Positions 35,345-42,481 of a DNA stretch of 64,000 nt are shown piece by piece. Below the pieces are notes generated by a model. That model was not told the origin of the DNA, did not search any database, and saw only the letters and a program-made list of their open reading frames with translations. Every line of letters begins with the position of its first letter. The first letter of the stretch is position 1. Both the position numbers and the translations under genes were made by a program. Source of the stretch: Desulfobacterales bacterium HSG16 (GTDB taxonomy: Bacteria > Desulfobacterota > Desulfobacteria > Desulfobacterales > HSG16); assembly GCA_030377965.1 (NCBI GenBank), contig JAUCGE010000001.1, positions 55,124 through 119,123 on the forward strand, read 5' to 3'.

Positions 35345-35537
35345 CTGATTACGGGAAAAAAACAAACTTGCTTTTGTCCAAATGACACTGCCTTTTTTTA
35401 TTATTAATAAGGAAAAAAAATAATCCATCGGCGGGGGTAATGCACTTTTGTTATGACACAAAAGTACAGAATACCTTTATATCTAAAATTCAGGTATTGA
35501 TTCAACCGCTGACAAAACATTACAAGGTGGTAATAAA

Positions 35538-36251
35538 ATGAATGCGAGTATTGAAACTATGGAAATGGACAAAGCATCAGGTCAAGTTGAACAGATCACT
35601 GAAGATGAATCATGTAATCATGAAAAATCCGAAGAGCAGTTCATGAATCAAAAACGGGCATTACAGACATTTCAGCAGACACGGCTTTCTTCGACTTATC
35701 CAGATATGCGTAACAATCCGGAATATGAAAAGATTGGGATTTTTTTCTTTGACAAGCTCTATGCTCCTGAAGATTTTTCCTTCAGAGATGCCAGTATCAA
35801 GAAACTCAACAGGATTTTGAATGGTGCAGTTTATAAAGGTATGGTATCCGCAGTCACTATGGTAATCGAACTGCACGAATTATCAGATGAGCTTGATGAT
35901 AAAATGGTGGTAAAGATGATTGAAGCAGGCATAGACGAAAATTTTGACATGAATGCTTATCAGGATATTTATCGCGGCCTCGACAATTATGATGAGCGGA
36001 TATACCAGATCAGACTGGTTGGCAGAGTCAACCGGGCATTTCACAGGTTGAGCAAAATGTGGATTGTGGGTCTTTCTTTAAAAACCGTTAGAACTGCGGC
36101 TCATCTTCTGGGCATGGGCAAAATCATGGATTTTGTCTATGAAGGGTATGTCGGGTTTCGCTCCATTGATAATCTCGATTATTTTATTGAAACAATAGAA
36201 GAGCGTGAACTGGCCTGGCACGAAGAAATATGGCAGGGCGGTAAAAAGTAA
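35538..36251 (+). CDS. Conserved hypothetical protein, inclusion/lipid gene neighbourhood
   Basis: 237 residues. The first 45 are acidic and low complexity; the rest is a compact helical domain (RNNPEYEKIGIFFFDKLYAP, VTMVIELHELSDELDDKMVV, DNYDERIYQIRLVGRVNRAF). There is no signal peptide or membrane helix. AAGGTGG precedes the ATG. It is driven by a strong promoter divergent from the phasin operon and followed by a patatin gene, so a role in polymer or lipid handling is plausible, but the family is not recognised. Confidence 0.65.
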   Translation: MNASIETMEMDKASGQVEQITEDESCNHEKSEEQFMNQKRALQTFQQTRLSSTYPDMRNNPEYEKIGIFFFDKLYAPEDFSFRDASIKKLNRILNGAVYKGMVSAVTMVIELHELSDELDDKMVVKMIEAGIDENFDMNAYQDIYRGLDNYDERIYQIRLVGRVNRAFHRLSKMWIVGLSLKTVRTAAHLLGMGKIMDFVYEGYVGFRSIDNLDYFIETIEERELAWHEEIWQGGKK

Positions 36252-36368
36252 AGTAATCTGGCATATGTCAATTTTCAGGGTTGCGGAAAGAAATAATTAC
36301 TCAAAAGACAAGCAAACTGGGGAATAATTTTTTTCCGTGGCCTTAAACCTGATAAAAAGGAAAAAAAT

Positions 36369-37187
36369 ATGGAACGGGCGCTGGTATTACCTGGCGGAGG
36401 AGCCAGGGGAGCCTTTCAGGCTGGTGTACTCCGATATCTTGATGAAGTCGGATGGAAACCGGAATTGATCTGCGGCACTTCAGTAGGATCGATCAATGCT
36501 GCCGCGATAGGTTCGGGCATGAGTATGGATAAAATAATAGATTTATGGAAAACCTATGAACGAAAGAGCATGTTCAAGCTGACCGTACGCAGATTTCTAC
36601 TTTCTTTTCTAAGTGGCCGGAAATTCGAGCATTTATCCGATACCGGCCCACTTCGTAAGATGCTCGAAGATAATATTGATGTAAATGAACTCAGGAAAAG
36701 CGATATTGAAATTATCATCAGCGCTGTGAATATGGCTACATCCGAACTCCAATATTTCAACCATCGTATGCTGACACTGGAACATATCATGGCATCAAGT
36801 GCCATGCCCATGCTTTTCCCCTGGCAGGATATCGAAGGAGTGCCTTATTGGGATGGAGGCGTAATGGCAAACATTCCGATTGGGCCTGCGCTTGAGAGAA
36901 AACCAAAACTGATAATTGTGGCCTTGCTTTCTCCTGTAGGGGCAGTACGTCAACCTGTTCCCAGAACCCATCATCAAGTTGCAGAGCTGATTTTCGAGCA
37001 TTTTCTCATTGGCTCGTACCAGGTGTATCCCAAAAATTTGATTTCAAAAGATACGAAGATAGCGTATGTTGCACCTTCGCAAATGTTGGGAATCAGATCA
37101 ATGATCAATTTTTCAAAGGGTCAGGCAAAACGCCTCCTGGAAGAAGGCTATACAAATGCCAGGCGACAATTAAAGGGTATTGTATAA
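36369..37187 (+). CDS. Patatin-like phospholipase (small form)
   Basis: 272 residues with all patatin signatures: oxyanion loop LVLPGGGARGAFQAGVLRYL, nucleophile elbow ICGTSVGSINAAAIG and catalytic Asp in PYWDGGVMANIPIGP. It is cytoplasmic. It is a second, shorter patatin in the same 15-kb stretch as the 452-residue one and is not a close duplicate. It sits between the conserved hypothetical gene and the HTH-like gene, all on the plus strand. Confidence 0.9.
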   Translation: MERALVLPGGGARGAFQAGVLRYLDEVGWKPELICGTSVGSINAAAIGSGMSMDKIIDLWKTYERKSMFKLTVRRFLLSFLSGRKFEHLSDTGPLRKMLEDNIDVNELRKSDIEIIISAVNMATSELQYFNHRMLTLEHIMASSAMPMLFPWQDIEGVPYWDGGVMANIPIGPALERKPKLIIVALLSPVGAVRQPVPRTHHQVAELIFEHFLIGSYQVYPKNLISKDTKIAYVAPSQMLGIRSMINFSKGQAKRLLEEGYTNARRQLKGIV

Positions 37188-37243
37188 TAACAAATCCTGT
37201 GGAATAATGGGGATATTTTTTATCCTTTGACAAGGAGGGCAAA

Positions 37244-37969
37244 ATGGGAGATAAAAAAAAATCTGGTTCCGACGAAGAGCGAGTGACACCTGAAGACCTT
37301 CGTGCAAGTAAGGATGAGGAAATTCCTGAAGAAATTCTCGACCTGCTGCCGTCAAGCAAGCGTACCTTATTTAAAATGGTTTTCGGAATCACATCGACTG
37401 CCGTGAAGTTCGCGTCCAAGACCACCGGGGTATCTGCAAAGGTGGGCAAGGCTATTTTTGCATCACCTGAACGAAAGAAGATGGTCGAAGAGGCAGGAGC
37501 ATCCATTCGCGATCTGCGGGAAGTGACAGGCTTGACCGTCAACGATTTAAGTGATGCCCTGCAACTGCCCGATCAGTCTCTGCTCAAAGCCGTGGAAAAT
37601 GGAACTGCTACCCTCTCCTTTGAGTTAATCCTGCGTCTGTCATCTTTGCTTGCACGCCATGATCCTCTTCCTTTTGTCATCCGTTTCACAAGGACATACA
37701 ACCCCGAGGTCTGGTCAGTTCTGCAAGATTGGGGGCTGGGCAGGCTGCCTCTGCAACTGGAACGTGAAAGGAAATTTATCAATATCTATCGAGGGAATGA
37801 CAAAGCTAGAACGCTTTCAGATGAAGCCTTTGAGAGAGTACTTGCTTTTGTGAATTCGGCTTTTGAGATGTCCTTGAACTTTGCACTGGAAACTGACTGC
37901 CGGAAGGGAGAGCAGAAGCCTGAATCGAAAAAAGATGAAAAATTTGAGGATAGTGAAAAATCCGATTAA
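37244..37969 (+). CDS. XRE-like helix-turn-helix protein
   Basis: 241 residues. A central helix-turn-helix segment of the XRE type (LREVTGLTVNDLSDALQLPD, LLKAVENGTATLSFELILRL) at about residues 88-130. The N-terminal part is a charged leader with a hydrophobic helical segment around residues 42-62. The C-terminal 100 residues have no assigned domain (NPEVWSVLQDWGLGRLPLQL). It may regulate the lipid genes that follow; the target is unknown. A strong AAGGAGG ribosome binding site is present, and the ADH-SCP2 gene starts 117 bases later. Confidence 0.7.
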   Translation: MGDKKKSGSDEERVTPEDLRASKDEEIPEEILDLLPSSKRTLFKMVFGITSTAVKFASKTTGVSAKVGKAIFASPERKKMVEEAGASIRDLREVTGLTVNDLSDALQLPDQSLLKAVENGTATLSFELILRLSSLLARHDPLPFVIRFTRTYNPEVWSVLQDWGLGRLPLQLERERKFINIYRGNDKARTLSDEAFERVLAFVNSAFEMSLNFALETDCRKGEQKPESKKDEKFEDSEKSD

Positions 37970-38032
37970 CATAGATGGCATTGAGCGCTGGCCGTCTGTT
38001 GTACATTCCATGCAGAACATGGGAACGATCAG

Positions 38033-38068
38033 CAACAAACAACAAACAACAAACAACAACAACAACAA
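38033..38068 (+). repeat. CAACAAA x3 plus CAA x5 simple repeat in a 5' leader
   Basis: Three perfect heptads (38033-38053) followed by five CAA triplets (38054-38068), ending 18 bases before the ATG of the ADH-SCP2 gene and just upstream of its AAAAGGAA ribosome binding site. Unpaired CAA tracts keep a leader unstructured; slippage here could change expression length but not the protein. Confidence 0.85.
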
Positions 38069-38086
38069 ATATAAAAGGAAATAATA

Positions 38087-39922
38087 ATGTTACCAGAGTA
38101 TTTTGAATTCACACTCCCCACCAAAGTAATTTACGGTATTGGAATCTTGAAAAACATAGGCCCATCGGTTGCTCATTTCGGAGAGCGCCGGGCCATTCTC
38201 GTCACAGACAAGATATTGCTTGCTGCCGGCCCTGCTGACAAGGTCATAAAAGGGTTTGAAAATACCAATATTTCAATCAAATGTATCTTTGATGACGTAC
38301 CCCCGAATTCTACCATAAAAACTGTGGAAGCCTGCTCTGAAATGGCAAAAGAAAACAATTGTGATATGATTATTGCAATTGGCGGAGGCTCGGTCATAGA
38401 CACTGCTAAAGTAGCTAATATCCTTCTTGTAAAAGGTGGGGAACTGGAAGATCACATGGGTGCTTATCTTCTGGATAAAAACGAAAAACTCCTGCCTTCC
38501 ATATTCATTCCAACCACTGCCGGTACTGGTTCGGAAGTGACCAAAGTAGCTGTTATAGCCGATCCTGATAATGATGTGAAACTTCCCTTTGCTGAAGATC
38601 AGTTCCTGCCCCAGATGGCAATTTTAGACCCTGAAGTTACTGCCTCCATGCCGGGTAAACTGACAGCAGCTACTGGTATGGATGCCATGACCCATGCTAT
38701 CGAAGCCTATGTGGATAAAGAATGGTCTCCTGCCGCTGATGGTCTTGCACTCCACGCTATCAGACTGATCAGCGAAAATATCCTGATCGCCTGCGCTCAT
38801 CCCGAAGATATGGAAGCCAGAGGCGGTATGCTTGTGGGAAGTTTTCTTGCAGGAGTGGCATTTTCCCATTCAATGGTGGGAATGGTGCATGGTATCTCTC
38901 ATGCCCTGGGCGGTGTCTATCATATTCCTCATGGCCTGGCCAATGCCCTGGTGCTTCCTGAAGTCATGGAGTATAATCTCGATTCTCAGTCGGAAAGATT
39001 TGCAGATATAGCGATTGCTCTCGGCATAACCTATCCCCAGTTGATCCATCAGAGCCAGAGCCTTCTCAGGTCGGGCAGTCTTGCATCCCTTACCAGCCGA
39101 CTCGGGCCTGTGGATTCGATGAGAGAATGGTTCGACACCAAATCCCACAAATTAAGAGGTATGGCTTCAATAGCCATCGAAAATCTGGAATTTTTCGACC
39201 AATGGGTCAGAAAACAGGCAGCATGGGCAGGTGTCGAGCGAGTTCGAATGTTGAACAGACAATTAGCTTACCTGACAGGAATGCCACTCAATCTGAAAGA
39301 TGCAGGCATTGATGACGATCTGGAAAAAATCGAACAATTGGTGGCAACGGCTATGGAAGACGGTTCCATGCTCTACAACCCTGTGGAACCCGAACCCGAA
39401 GCTGTGGAAAAAATAGTTCGTAAACTCTACATCTCAAAAGCTACACCATTGCAGGTGGCCGAAGAAGAGGTCAAGCCCCCATCTGCTAGAAGAGCTGGCA
39501 AAGAGATGAAGAATGTATTCACAGACTCGGATATGCTCTATAAAGTATTGGGAAATTTTTACGAAGAACTCAAAAATCATCCTGAACTCGGCCCTGCTCT
39601 GGCAAAAACCGGACTTTGTGTTCAATTTTCATATAAAAATCCCACCGGCGTAATCACCATAGATACGACCGGAGGCGATATTGATATAATCAAGGGAGAA
39701 TTCGATGGCAACCCTGAAGTGATCATGAGTATGAACGCTGATTTTGCTCATAAGTTCTGGCATGGCAAGGCCAACCTGGTCAGCGCTCTGACCCGCCGTC
39801 AGGTGTCTGCTAAGGGTAATGTACCCAAGACCATCAAACTTCTGCCCATACTGAAACCGGCATACGAACTTTACCCCAAGTTTTTGAAAGACAATGGTCT
39901 GGAAAAACTGGTGATGTCCTGA
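38087..39922 (+). CDS. Iron-dependent alcohol dehydrogenase fused to an SCP2 lipid-binding domain
   Basis: 611 residues. The N-terminal part is a group III (Fe-type) alcohol dehydrogenase: NAD-binding GGGSVIDTAK (99-108), metal ligands Asp181 (LDPEV), His203 (DAMTHAIEAY), His268 and His282 (VHGISHALGGVYHIPHG). A ~70-residue helical insertion (about 320-390, HQSQSLLRSGSLASLTSRLG) interrupts the C-terminal helical part, which resumes at TGMPLNLKDAGIDDDLEKIE. After a linker an SCP2 sterol-carrier domain follows (about 477-611; FSYKNPTGVITIDTTGGDID, ADFAHKFWHGKANLVSAL). SCP2 domains bind fatty acyl chains, so a long-chain alcohol or aldehyde substrate is the best inference. A ferredoxin and acyl-reductase-like gene follow directly. 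Confidence 0.85.
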   Translation: MLPEYFEFTLPTKVIYGIGILKNIGPSVAHFGERRAILVTDKILLAAGPADKVIKGFENTNISIKCIFDDVPPNSTIKTVEACSEMAKENNCDMIIAIGGGSVIDTAKVANILLVKGGELEDHMGAYLLDKNEKLLPSIFIPTTAGTGSEVTKVAVIADPDNDVKLPFAEDQFLPQMAILDPEVTASMPGKLTAATGMDAMTHAIEAYVDKEWSPAADGLALHAIRLISENILIACAHPEDMEARGGMLVGSFLAGVAFSHSMVGMVHGISHALGGVYHIPHGLANALVLPEVMEYNLDSQSERFADIAIALGITYPQLIHQSQSLLRSGSLASLTSRLGPVDSMREWFDTKSHKLRGMASIAIENLEFFDQWVRKQAAWAGVERVRMLNRQLAYLTGMPLNLKDAGIDDDLEKIEQLVATAMEDGSMLYNPVEPEPEAVEKIVRKLYISKATPLQVAEEEVKPPSARRAGKEMKNVFTDSDMLYKVLGNFYEELKNHPELGPALAKTGLCVQFSYKNPTGVITIDTTGGDIDIIKGEFDGNPEVIMSMNADFAHKFWHGKANLVSALTRRQVSAKGNVPKTIKLLPILKPAYELYPKFLKDNGLEKLVMS

Positions 39923-39940
39923 AAAAAAGGTAAAGAAAAA

Positions 39941-40192
39941 ATGGCAGATAAATCGAGAAAATTTTCAATGAATATTTCCGGCAGATACTATGTTGAGAAA
40001 GATTGTATCGGCTGCACTCTTTGCGCTGAAACCGCTGGGGAAAATTTTAAAATAAACTCTGCGGAAGAATTGTTCTTTGAACACAGCTATGTTTTTAAAC
40101 AGCCTGATACAGAAGAACAAGAAGCGTTATGTAATGAGGCAATGGAAAACTGTCCTGCCTCGGCCATCGGAAACGATGGAGATTCAGAGTAA
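39941..40192 (+). CDS. Single-cluster [4Fe-4S] ferredoxin
   Basis: 83 residues with one cluster motif: C22-x2-C25-x2-C28 (CIGCTLCAETAGENF) and the fourth cysteine in ENCPASAIG (Cys71). This is the small monocluster ferredoxin type that donates electrons to oxidoreductases. It lies 19 bases after the ADH-SCP2 gene and 27 bases before the acyl-reductase-like gene, so it is probably the electron carrier for one of them. Confidence 0.9.
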   Translation: MADKSRKFSMNISGRYYVEKDCIGCTLCAETAGENFKINSAEELFFEHSYVFKQPDTEEQEALCNEAMENCPASAIGNDGDSE

Positions 40193-40218
40193 AAAATATT
40201 AAGGAGATTAGAACAAAA

Positions 40219-42315
40219 ATGAAAGATATTGTCAGCATAAGCCTTGGCTCTTCAAAGCATGATTATGCATTTGAAACGGAATTTTTGTGCAAGAATTTCA
40301 TGATCCGAAGATTTGGAACAGACGGGGATCTGGAAAAAGCGCGCGAGCTTCTCGAAAGATGGGATGATCATGCGGATATCATGGGAATCGGCGGACTCCG
40401 AACCCCGAACGACTTAGGTCCGGAACGACTCGATAATGGACTTTTCGAAAAAATCGATTATTTGACCAAAGGGATAAATACTCCCGTGGTGACCGGTAAT
40501 GAATTGCGAAAGGTGACACATGAATGGTCACTTCGCCATATCCAGTTCAAGATGGGGAATAATTTTTTCGATAATACCAGAGTTTTCTTCCTGTCGGGAT
40601 TCAGCCATTTCAGAATAGCGAAGGTAATGAGCGAATATACGGATAACCTGAGCTTTGCAGATCTGATCATAAAAAACGGTGTTTCCAAGACAATAAATTC
40701 TATGAAAGACATGGAACGTTATGCCAACGGTATCCACGAGGCCGTCGGGTGGGTTCCAGGAAAACGTATCAGGACATCAAGCATTCCATTGAAAGCCTGG
40801 AACAATTATATTATTCGGAAATCCATGCAGAAGGCTAACGTAATTGTAGTACCTCATCATAATTTCTATGAGAATATCGAACAATGCGGTATTGAGGAAC
40901 TGGGTGGAAAAGTGGTAATCACTTCCACTGTACATGAAGATAAGGTAAAATTTTTAAAGGAGAGAGGAGTCAATGTGATCATTGACACCACTCCCAAGAT
41001 CCTCGAAAAAGTGGTGGGCCTGAATGTACTTGAAGCTCTGATAAACTCAGCCCTTGATAAACCACCTGAGGAAGTCACTCGTGACGATCTGCTTGAAATC
41101 ATCAGTGAGCAGCGCATGGACCCCAGAGTGGTATATCCTTCTGGAAACGAAAAACGAATCAATCGTTTCTCTTTTGTCATCCATCCTCTTGCCCAGGAAC
41201 ATTTGAAAAAAGACAAGGCAGTGGGGTTTGTATCGAAGATTGCTCCACCGGCTTTTCTTGATACAATCGAAAAAGTGGTTGCCTATGCACCCCCTTGGGT
41301 GTATTCCAAGGTAACGGGTATTAAATCGCCTGATGGCACAGAGGTTGAGGGGTGGCTTATTTCTGTGGGCGGCACGCCAAAACAGATGCTCTCCCACAGC
41401 CCGGAATTTACATATAAGCGCCTGTTGCAGGCCGCTAAAATGTCCAAACGGATGGGCGCGCAGATTATGGGACTCGGGGCTTTCACAAAGGTTGTCGGAG
41501 ATGCCGGTGTGACTGTAGCAAAGCTTGCCGATATTCCGATTACCACCGGAAATTCCTATAGTGCGTCCGGAGCATTGTGGGCAGCAGCCGATGCAGTACG
41601 CCGTATGGGCCTGCTTCATGTGGAAAAGGGGAAGAAGATAAAAGCAAAAACAATGGTGGTAGGGGCAACAGGTGCTATCGGTTCGGTCTGCTGCCGACTT
41701 CTGGCAAAGGCTTTTGAAGAACTTTATCTTGTCGATATCCGGGATGCAAGGCTTCTGGCTTTGAAACAGTCAATTGAAGAGGAAGATCCGGATGTCAAAG
41801 TGCATATATCCACCCGTGCGGATAAATATATTGCCGACATGGATGTGATAGTGACAGCAACTTCTGGAGCCGGGAAAAAAGTTATTGATATCATGCAGGT
41901 CAAGCCTGGCTGTGTGATAACTGATGTGGCTCGACCACTTGACCTTTCTGCCGAAGATGTGGCAAAAAGGCCGGATGTACTCGTTATCGAATCCGGGGAG
42001 ATCGAATTGCCCGGGAATCCGGAAATGAAGGATATCGGCCTGCCCCACAAGGTTGTTTACGCCTGCCTTGCGGAAACCATTGTTCTGGCTTTGGAAGGTC
42101 GATACGAAACGTTTACCATCGGGCGCAGCATAGAATGGGAAAAAGTTAGAGAAATTTACAGGATGGGCTTGAAACATGGCATGAAACTGGCTGCAATTTC
42201 CGGGGTCAACGGCGTTTATTCTGATGAAGATATTGCCAGTGTCCGAAATCTGGCCATTGAAGCCAGAAAAGAGCAGGGGCTGGATATGGATGAAGACGAG
42301 AGGAAATGTGCATAA
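40219..42315 (+). CDS. Long-chain acyl-ACP/CoA reductase-like protein with large N-terminal extension (copy 1)
   Basis: 698 residues. The C-terminal half (about 316-665) matches the layout of cyanobacterial acyl-ACP reductase: FSFVIHPLAQEHLKKD, IMGLGAFTKVVGDAG, IPITTGNSYSASGALWAA, the NADPH loop GATGAIGSVCCRLLA (482-496), and the acylation motif KVVYACLAETIVLALEGR whose Cys615 aligns with Cys294 of Synechococcus elongatus AAR. That enzyme reduces fatty acyl-ACP to aldehyde. The N-terminal 315 residues are not found in AAR; they look like a second Rossmann-type alpha/beta domain (IVSISLGSSKHDYAFETEFL, GGKVVITSTVHEDKVKFLKE). It is preceded by ADH-SCP2 and ferredoxin, fitting acyl-aldehyde-alcohol interconversion. 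Substrate is inferred. Confidence 0.72.
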   Translation: MKDIVSISLGSSKHDYAFETEFLCKNFMIRRFGTDGDLEKARELLERWDDHADIMGIGGLRTPNDLGPERLDNGLFEKIDYLTKGINTPVVTGNELRKVTHEWSLRHIQFKMGNNFFDNTRVFFLSGFSHFRIAKVMSEYTDNLSFADLIIKNGVSKTINSMKDMERYANGIHEAVGWVPGKRIRTSSIPLKAWNNYIIRKSMQKANVIVVPHHNFYENIEQCGIEELGGKVVITSTVHEDKVKFLKERGVNVIIDTTPKILEKVVGLNVLEALINSALDKPPEEVTRDDLLEIISEQRMDPRVVYPSGNEKRINRFSFVIHPLAQEHLKKDKAVGFVSKIAPPAFLDTIEKVVAYAPPWVYSKVTGIKSPDGTEVEGWLISVGGTPKQMLSHSPEFTYKRLLQAAKMSKRMGAQIMGLGAFTKVVGDAGVTVAKLADIPITTGNSYSASGALWAAADAVRRMGLLHVEKGKKIKAKTMVVGATGAIGSVCCRLLAKAFEELYLVDIRDARLLALKQSIEEEDPDVKVHISTRADKYIADMDVIVTATSGAGKKVIDIMQVKPGCVITDVARPLDLSAEDVAKRPDVLVIESGEIELPGNPEMKDIGLPHKVVYACLAETIVLALEGRYETFTIGRSIEWEKVREIYRMGLKHGMKLAAISGVNGVYSDEDIASVRNLAIEARKEQGLDMDEDERKCA

Positions 42316-42348
42316 GGGCGTTGTAAAAAATTAAATTATCGATTGTAA

Positions 42349-42404
42349 GGCAGGGCCGAGTTTTGTTCCGGTCATCTTTTGGCAGCAACAAAACCGGCTC
42401 TGCC
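42349..42404 (+). terminator. Strong hairpin between the two acyl-reductase-like genes
   Basis: GGCAGGGCCGAGTTTTGTT (42349-42367) pairs with AACAAAACCGGCTCTGCC (42387-42404). There is no T run after it. It probably reduces read-through or protects the upstream mRNA, letting the two copies be expressed at different levels. Confidence 0.55.
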
Positions 42405-42481
42405 ATACATCATAATTTTGCAAAGGTTTTAAAACAAGGTATAAACAGGCTCGCGAAACTAAAACGATCAGGAGGGAATTA

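Larger units (their letters stand above)
35191..35379. repeat. Two direct copies of AAACTTGCTTTTGTCC flanking the phasin promoter
   Basis: Identical 16-base copies at 35191-35206 and 35364-35379, 173 bases apart in the same orientation; each is followed within 3 to 14 bases by TGACAC. One lies in the phasin leader and one just after the predicted start of the divergent transcript. No further function is evident. Confidence 0.65.

Noticed and set aside
41047..41619. 190-codon minus-strand frame inside the first acyl-reductase-like gene
   Set aside because: Shadow frame; the plus-strand protein has a conserved paralogue alignable over the same stretch.
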